This document shows positions 12,810 to 16,670 of a DNA stretch of 16,670 nt, piece by piece. The notes under the pieces are model-generated. The model saw nothing but the letters and a program-made list of their open reading frames with translations. It did no database searches and had not been told where the DNA came from. Source of the DNA: a bacterium (GTDB lineage Bacteria; UBP15; UBA6099; DSWB01); the NCBI GenBank assembly GCA_020061125.1, contig JAGUYV010000112.1, positions 1 through 16,670 on the forward strand. Reading direction: 5' to 3'. The stretch's first letter is position 1. Every line of letters begins with the position of its first letter. A program made the position numbers and the translations under genes.

Positions 12810-14327
12810 TTACCATTTGCCGTAGATCGGCATGCCCATGAGGGGCCAGATTACGGCGATGAACAGCGCCAGCACGGCCATGAGCATGAGACTGGCGATC
12901 ACGCCGTACTTGGCGAACTCGCCGGAGGTGAACTGCTTTGAGCCGTAGGCGATGGCGTTGGGCGCGGCGCCCACGAGCAGAATGAACGGCATGCCCGCAG
13001 TGGCCAGGGATGCGAACAGGATCACATCCGGCATGACGCCGAGATATTTGGCCACCACCAGTGCCACGGGCATGGAGATGGCGATGGCCGCCACATTCAT
13101 GATGAAGTTGGTCATGATCAGCACGAAGAACGCGATGCTCAATATAAAAATAAAAGGGTGTGCGTTGAGGAACATGCGCAGCCAGTTGATGGCTATCCAT
13201 TCGGCCGCGCCCGTCTGCCACAGGCAGAACCCGATGCACATGGCGCCGCCGAAAAGCAGGATGATGTTCCAGGGAATATCTTCGAGGTCGTCAATGGTCA
13301 GAATGTTGAGGATGAAAAACAGAAGCGTGGATACCAGGATGACCGCGCTTTTGTCAACGGTCTTGAACGCGGGCACGAATGAGCGCGCGCCCAGAAAAGA
13401 AACGCATGCGAACACGATTATCAGCGTGGAAATTTCCTTAACTGTCATGGAGCCGAGCTGCTTGCTCAACTCGATGGCCCTGTCCCTCAATCCCGGAATG
13501 GTTTTCTTTTCGGGCTTCAGGAAGACCATGAAGAAGCCCCACAGAAGGAAGGTCATGAGAAAGCCCAGGGGGAACATGAACTTGGAGAGGCCGAAGAAAG
13601 AAATTTCCGTGCCCACCATGTCCTTGTAGAACCCAATGGCCACGGCGCCGCGGGCCGCGCCCAGCAGGGTGATGATGGACCCGGCGCCCGCCACATAGGC
13701 CATGCCCATGAACAGGGCCTTGCCGAATTTTGTGGGCTTGTCGTCTTCGCTGTACATGGAATAGATGGCCATGAACAGGGGGAACACCGTGGCGGCTACG
13801 GCCGTGTGCGCCATAATCAGAGTCAAGGAAACCGTCATGATAAAACAACCAAGTAGAATCATGCCGGAATTTTCACCAACCACGGACAGCATTTTGTACG
13901 CCATGCGCTTGGTTAGCCCGGTCTTTGTGAACACCATGCCAATAACCACGGAACCGAAGATGAACCACACGGACGCATCCATGAAATCCCGGAACACCAG
14001 GTCGGGTTTTCTGATGAGGAACAGGGCTTGCATCACGCCGATCATGATACTGGTGATGCCCAGGGGCACGACCTCGAACACCCACCAGGTGCCGGCCAGT
14101 AGGAACAGGCCTATTGCGAGCTGTCCCTCGCGCGACAGGGGAACATGCTTGCTGTTGGGATCAATGGCGTCAGGCAGGCCCGGTATGAAATAAAACAGCG
14201 CAAAAAACAACAGGCCCAGAACAAGAAAGAATGTGCGGCTCATGGCCGCTTTCTTCTCGGCCGCGGATACGGCTTTCTTTTTCGACAGCTTCGCCTCTTT
14301 TGCCTTTCCGTCAATTTGCTTTGTCAT
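12810..14327 (-). CDS. SLC13 / divalent anion:Na+ symporter (DASS) family transporter, atypical SNT motifs
   Basis: 505 residues, a polytopic inner-membrane protein with about 11-12 hydrophobic segments after a Lys/Ala-rich cytoplasmic N-terminus (1-30). The fold is recognisable from WWVFEVVPLGITSIMIG, GLTKRMAYKML, the helix hairpin PWNIILLFGGAMCIGFCLWQTGAAEWIA (353-380) and the C-terminal signature MPFILLVGAAPNAIAYGS (446-463). Members carry succinate, malate, citrate or sulfate, usually with Na+. The two SNT sites that bind Na+ and substrate carboxylates in known members are changed here: the first aligns with AHT (173-175) and the second with MNV (410-412). The ATG at 14327 was chosen for its GAGGT at 6 nt spacing, in preference to 14357. 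It has its own promoter and a possible activator site. Confidence 0.85.
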   Translation of the reverse strand: MTKQIDGKAKEAKLSKKKAVSAAEKKAAMSRTFFLVLGLLFFALFYFIPGLPDAIDPNSKHVPLSREGQLAIGLFLLAGTWWVFEVVPLGITSIMIGVMQALFLIRKPDLVFRDFMDASVWFIFGSVVIGMVFTKTGLTKRMAYKMLSVVGENSGMILLGCFIMTVSLTLIMAHTAVAATVFPLFMAIYSMYSEDDKPTKFGKALFMGMAYVAGAGSIITLLGAARGAVAIGFYKDMVGTEISFFGLSKFMFPLGFLMTFLLWGFFMVFLKPEKKTIPGLRDRAIELSKQLGSMTVKEISTLIIVFACVSFLGARSFVPAFKTVDKSAVILVSTLLFFILNILTIDDLEDIPWNIILLFGGAMCIGFCLWQTGAAEWIAINWLRMFLNAHPFIFILSIAFFVLIMTNFIMNVAAIAISMPVALVVAKYLGVMPDVILFASLATAGMPFILLVGAAPNAIAYGSKQFTSGEFAKYGVIASLMLMAVLALFIAVIWPLMGMPIYGKW

Positions 14328-14571
14328 TCCTGACCTCACTGGCTGTAACCGGCGCATGCCGGGTGCTGGCCCGCTGCGGGCGCGCGGCCCGCGCGGTTCG
14401 ATTAGTTTTCTTTTTGGGTGGAATATCCGGATTCACGCGCCGGATCGTTGTCCGGCATCCGGTGTTTAAATGGTTTTGGTCGGTTGTGTTTCATTCCCTG
14501 ACTCGTCCCGGCCAACCATATTTTGCGCTTGCTTGTTGCAGCGCTCTCGGCTGCTCTACTCTACTTCAAGT

Positions 14572-14600
14572 CTTATATCGCGATTCCCATGCGCATGCAA
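14572..14600 (-). promoter_or_regulatory. promoter of the SLC13 transporter
   Basis: On the minus strand TTGCAT (14600-14595) and TATAAG (14577-14572) are exactly 17 bp apart, with a predicted start near 14565. The -35 is a weak match (4 of 6) and the -10 a good one (5 of 6), as expected for an activator-dependent promoter. Confidence 0.5.
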
Positions 14601-14616
14601 TGATTTTTTTCAAATA

Positions 14617-14638
14617 GATGTATGTTAATTTATACATC
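14617..14638. promoter_or_regulatory. 22-bp palindrome, candidate activator site
   Basis: GATGTAT (14617-14623) and ATACATC (14632-14638) are perfect 7-bp arms with an 8-bp AT-only-but-one spacer. The centre lies about 62 bp upstream of the predicted transporter start, the spacing of class I activator sites. Confidence 0.42.
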
Positions 14639-14728
14639 AGTGGCGATCTGCGGGGCAAATATACGGTTACTGCGGGATTTTGATTTCGAACGGTTACGCA
14701 GCCTCTGTGCGCCTCGAATTCCGCTTGC

Positions 14729-15100
14729 TTACTGCTGCAGCGCGGCCGCGATCTTTTCCATGAGTTCGTTGAATTCCACGGGCTTGGTCATGTAGTCAAA
14801 GGCGCCCTTGTTCTTGCCTTCTTCGCCGGTTTCCGCGCTGGCGTGCCCGGTGAGAAAGATCACCCGAAGGCCCGGCCGCATCTTCTTAATCTCCACAAGA
14901 GTTTCAAGCCCGTCCATGCCCGGCATCTTGAGGTCAATGATGGCCACATCGTATTCGAACTCGCGGATTTTGTCCAGCGCGTCCTCGCCCGTGAAGGTGA
15001 CATCCACGCGATACCCGCCCCGGTGCCGCAGGCGCTTGGCGAGGGTCTCCACGAAATCTTTTTCATCGTCAATCAAAATGATGCTCGTGCCGTCGTTCAT
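14729..15100 (-). CDS. receiver-only response regulator
   Basis: 123 residues, a single CheY-like receiver domain without an output domain. Active-site residues are all present: acidic pair D11-D12 in LIDDE, phospho-acceptor D56 in VAIIDLKMPGMDG, T84 in FLTGHAS, and K106 in YMTKPVE. Such proteins either dock on other proteins or shuttle phosphate in relays. No histidine kinase lies in the window, so the partner is unknown. The SAETGEEGKNKGAFDYMTKP stretch resembles receivers common in deltaproteobacterial and related genomes. Only a weak GGCGGA precedes the ATG. It is divergent from the glycosylase gene and lies upstream of, but 400 nt from, the transporter on the same strand. Confidence 0.9.
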   Translation of the reverse strand: MNDGTSIILIDDEKDFVETLAKRLRHRGGYRVDVTFTGEDALDKIREFEYDVAIIDLKMPGMDGLETLVEIKKMRPGLRVIFLTGHASAETGEEGKNKGAFDYMTKPVEFNELMEKIAAALQQ

Positions 15101-15148
15101 GCGGGAATCCGCCCCTCTGCGCGTGTGATGCGCCTAATCGCCACAAAA

Positions 15149-15178
15149 AGTATAAATGGACGCAGCGGGCATTTGCAA
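15149..15178 (-). promoter_or_regulatory. candidate promoter of the response regulator
   Basis: On the minus strand TTGCAA (15178-15173) and TATACT (15154-15149) are separated by 18 bp, about 50 nt before the start codon. Opposite it, for the plus-strand operon, TATAAG at 15207-15212 could be a -10, but it lacks a -35. Confidence 0.4.
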
Positions 15179-15261
15179 GGCGCGGGGCGGGCGTTCTGCG
15201 GTATACTATAAGCGCGGGCGCGGCCGCACGGCCGAGGCGGTTTGCGAATCGGAGAAAACCC

Positions 15262-15846
15262 ATGAGCGGACCCGGAAGCGGAAGCACGGACATGAGGGAT
15301 CTCGAGGCCCTGGCGCTCGGGTGCGCGCAATGCGGCTTGAGCAAGACCCGCACGCAGGTTGTGTTCGGCGAAGGCGCGGAGAATGCGCGGGTCATGTTCG
15401 TGGGCGAGGCGCCGGGGCAGGAGGAAGACGCGCAGGGCCGGCCGTTCGTGGGCGCTGCGGGAAAGCTGCTCACGGCTCTGCTCGGCGGCATCGGGCTGAA
15501 GCGCTCGGATGTGTACATCACCAACATCGTCAAGTGCCGCCCGCCCGGCAACCGCGACCCGCAGCCCGAGGAAATCCGCGCGTGCAACGATTACCTCGTT
15601 GCCCAGGTGGCGCTCATCAGCCCCGCGGTGATCTGCACCCTGGGCCGCTACGCCGCCATCACGCTCCTGGACCTGCCGGACTTCAAGATCACCCGCGACC
15701 ACGGCCGCGCCGTGCGGTGGAAGGGTCTGCTCGCCATACCCGTGCTGCACCCGGCCGCGGCCCTGCACCAGGCCCGCTTCATGGAGCCGCTGCGCCACGA
15801 TTTCGCACAGCTCGAACAGTTGCTGAAAAACAAAAACCTGTTGTGA
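15262..15846 (+). CDS. uracil-DNA glycosylase, family 4 (Fe-S type)
   Basis: 194 residues. Removes uracil from DNA to start base-excision repair. Motif 1 is GEAPGQEEDAQGRPFVG (48-64) and motif 2 is VLHPAAAL. The four cysteines that hold the [4Fe-4S] cluster are in the expected places: C21 and C24 (CAQC), C92 (VKCRPPGNRDP) and C108 (EIRACNDYL). Together they separate family 4 from the cluster-free Ung family. Length is typical, with a short Gly/Ser-rich start. GGAG lies 7 nt before the ATG. It is the first gene of a plus-strand operon; yggT starts 13 nt after its stop. Confidence 0.94.
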   Translation: MSGPGSGSTDMRDLEALALGCAQCGLSKTRTQVVFGEGAENARVMFVGEAPGQEEDAQGRPFVGAAGKLLTALLGGIGLKRSDVYITNIVKCRPPGNRDPQPEEIRACNDYLVAQVALISPAVICTLGRYAAITLLDLPDFKITRDHGRAVRWKGLLAIPVLHPAAALHQARFMEPLRHDFAQLEQLLKNKNLL

Positions 15847-15859
15847 AAGAGCCGCGCCC

Positions 15860-16153
15860 ATGTTTTTTATCAGCATCGTAAACAGCGCGTTCTGGGTGTA
15901 CGAGGCCATGATTTTCGCGCGCGTGATTCTGTCCTGGATCCCGCACGACCGCAGCGCTGCTCCCCTGGACATGCTCTACGCGGCCACGGATCCGCTCATT
16001 TCCACCTGCCGCGAAATCATGTATAGTATCTTCAGACTGATCGGCCTGGACGCGCGGCAGACGCCGCTCGATTTCTCGCCGCTGCTCGCGCTGCTGTTCC
16101 TGCACGCGTTGCGCGGCGGTGTGGTGCGCCTGCTGCTGATGTTCGCTCAATAG
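15860..16153 (+). CDS. yggT: YggT family integral membrane protein
   Basis: 97 residues with two hydrophobic segments (roughly 3-27 and 72-95). The family signature is ARVILSWIPHD near the end of the first segment, followed by a loop with DPLISTCREIM (usually TEPxLxPxR) and the DFSPLLALLFLHAL block that starts the second. The function of YggT is not firmly established. Its gene commonly sits beside cell-division or osmotic-stress genes, as here next to divIVA. The spacing of 13 nt from the glycosylase and 28 nt to divIVA indicates an operon. The ribosome-binding site is weak (AAAGAG, 10 nt upstream). Confidence 0.88.
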   Translation: MFFISIVNSAFWVYEAMIFARVILSWIPHDRSAAPLDMLYAATDPLISTCREIMYSIFRLIGLDARQTPLDFSPLLALLFLHALRGGVVRLLLMFAQ

Positions 16154-16181
16154 CGAACCTCCAGGCCACGCCGGAGGGCTT

Positions 16182-16655
16182 ATGGACATTACGCCGATGG
16201 ACATCGCGCACAAGGAGTTCGCCCGCGGCTTCCGCGGCTTCGACCAGACGCAGGTGCGCGACTTCCTCGAGGAAATCAGCGCCGCGCTCGAAAAGCTCTT
16301 GAGCGAACGCGCACAGCTCCTTCAGGAAATCGAGAATCTCAAAAGCAACCTGGAGCGCTACCACAACATCGAGGACACCCTGCAGAACACCCTGGTGCTG
16401 GCCCAGCGCACCAGCGAAGAATACATAAGCAACGCCAAGCGGCAGGCCGAGCTGATCGTGGCCGACGCGCGCCGCAAGGGCGAAACCGTACAAGAGGACT
16501 ACGCGCGCGTCAAGGCCGGCAAGGAACAGTTCCTGCTGGATTTCCGCGCGCTGCTCGAAACGCATCTCAAGCGGGTCGAGGAATTGCAGCGCCAGTCCCG
16601 CGGCCTGCTTCTGGACGACGCGGGGGAAGCACATGGCCCGGCAGCCGGACAATGA
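16182..16655 (+). CDS. divIVA: DivIVA-domain protein
   Basis: 157 residues. The conserved N-terminal membrane-binding segment MDITPMDIAHKEFARGFRGFD is followed by QTQVRDFLEEI, as in DivIVA/GpsB proteins. Two coiled-coil stretches follow (about 30-65 and 85-140, with EKLLSERAQLLQEIENLKSNLE and an Ala/Arg/Glu-rich heptad pattern). DivIVA proteins bind curved membrane at poles or septa and recruit other proteins. In Gram-negative lineages their role is less defined. GGAGG lies before the ATG, and the preceding gene is yggT, a pairing seen in many bacteria. The C-terminal 12 residues are low-complexity and overlap the start of the next frame. Confidence 0.9.
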   Translation: MDITPMDIAHKEFARGFRGFDQTQVRDFLEEISAALEKLLSERAQLLQEIENLKSNLERYHNIEDTLQNTLVLAQRTSEEYISNAKRQAELIVADARRKGETVQEDYARVKAGKEQFLLDFRALLETHLKRVEELQRQSRGLLLDDAGEAHGPAAGQ

Positions 16656-16670
16656 ACCGGCCCGCGCCAC
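16633..16670 (+). CDS. possible start of the next operon gene (runs off the right edge)
   Basis: An ATG at 16633, preceded by GGGGGAA, opens MARQPDNEPARA to the edge in a frame that overlaps the divIVA end. A second possible start is the ATG at 16652, which forms an ATGA overlap with the divIVA stop. Either would fit a coupled downstream gene. A small DUF167/YggU-type protein is a common neighbour in such clusters, but nothing in these few codons identifies it. Confidence 0.35.
   Translation, partial: MARQPDNEPARA

Larger units (their letters stand above)
14328..14728 (-). other. intergenic region upstream of the transporter
   Basis: 401 nt between the response regulator and the transporter, both on the minus strand. 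It contains a 22-bp palindrome, a promoter, and then a leader of about 240 nt before the transporter start. I see no coding frame and no clear terminator for the response regulator; the palindrome could act as a weak one, as AT-rich DNA follows it. Confidence 0.6.

Noticed and set aside
12952-13629. 225-codon plus-strand frame opposite the transporter
   Set aside because: Reverse reading of hydrophobic codons gives a Met/Arg/Lys-rich chance product; the minus strand has a clear SLC13 fold.

Overview
The window is a GC-rich, gene-dense stretch of a bacterial chromosome. It carries housekeeping and accessory genes on both strands and shows no phage, IS or CRISPR machinery. Several traits point to an uncultured Gram-negative anaerobe: a class III (oxygen-sensitive) ribonucleotide reductase with its activase, secreted FecR-type proteins, a DASS-type transporter, a YggT-DivIVA cluster, and an archaeal-type phosphoglycerate-mutase relative sitting with aspartate kinase. 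Gene content and style would suit the PVC/Hydrogenedentota-like lineages or a deltaproteobacterium. The sequence alone does not decide the phylum.

Layout. 1-791 (minus): the start of a SAM-dependent methyltransferase that runs off the left edge, preceded by a HIT-family nucleotide hydrolase/phosphorylase. 895-1314 (plus): a YjbQ/UPF0047 protein. 1315-1800: mostly non-coding, with one possible 52-codon ORF. 1760-2001: a complete tRNA transcription unit (sigma70-type promoter, tRNA-Gln(CTG), tRNA-Glu(CTC), intrinsic terminator). 2128-3973 (plus): two secreted proteins that share FecR-like character. 4329-6762 (minus): aspartate kinase (GTG start) behind an ApgM-like protein of the proposed homoserine-kinase group, together an aspartate-to-threonine module. 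6852-8147 (minus): a DUF362 protein. 8148-8734: a long AT-rich regulatory gap with a consensus-like promoter and an inverted repeat. 8735-11742 (plus): nrdD, its detached glycyl-radical tail, and nrdG. 11994-12692 (plus): cytidylate kinase, separated by a two-way terminator from a converging SLC13/DASS transporter (12810-14327, minus). 14729-15100 (minus): a receiver-only response regulator. 15262-16655 (plus): a uracil-DNA glycosylase, yggT, divIVA operon, with another ORF starting at the right edge.

The most striking point is nrdD. The catalytic ORF ends in the wrong frame just before the glycyl-radical motif, and that motif (RIVGYFRP) lies in the +1 frame in a short overlapping ORF. Dropping one base from the AAAGGG run at 10761-10766 restores a single seamless protein, so a frameshift (real or a sequencing error) is the simplest reading. 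A separately translated glycyl-radical domain is the more exciting alternative. Other points of interest are a transporter of the SLC13 fold whose two SNT sodium-site motifs are both altered, a 22-bp palindrome centred about 62 bp upstream of that transporter's predicted start point, a probably leaderless apgM-type mRNA, and the unusual pair of FecR-like secreted proteins.
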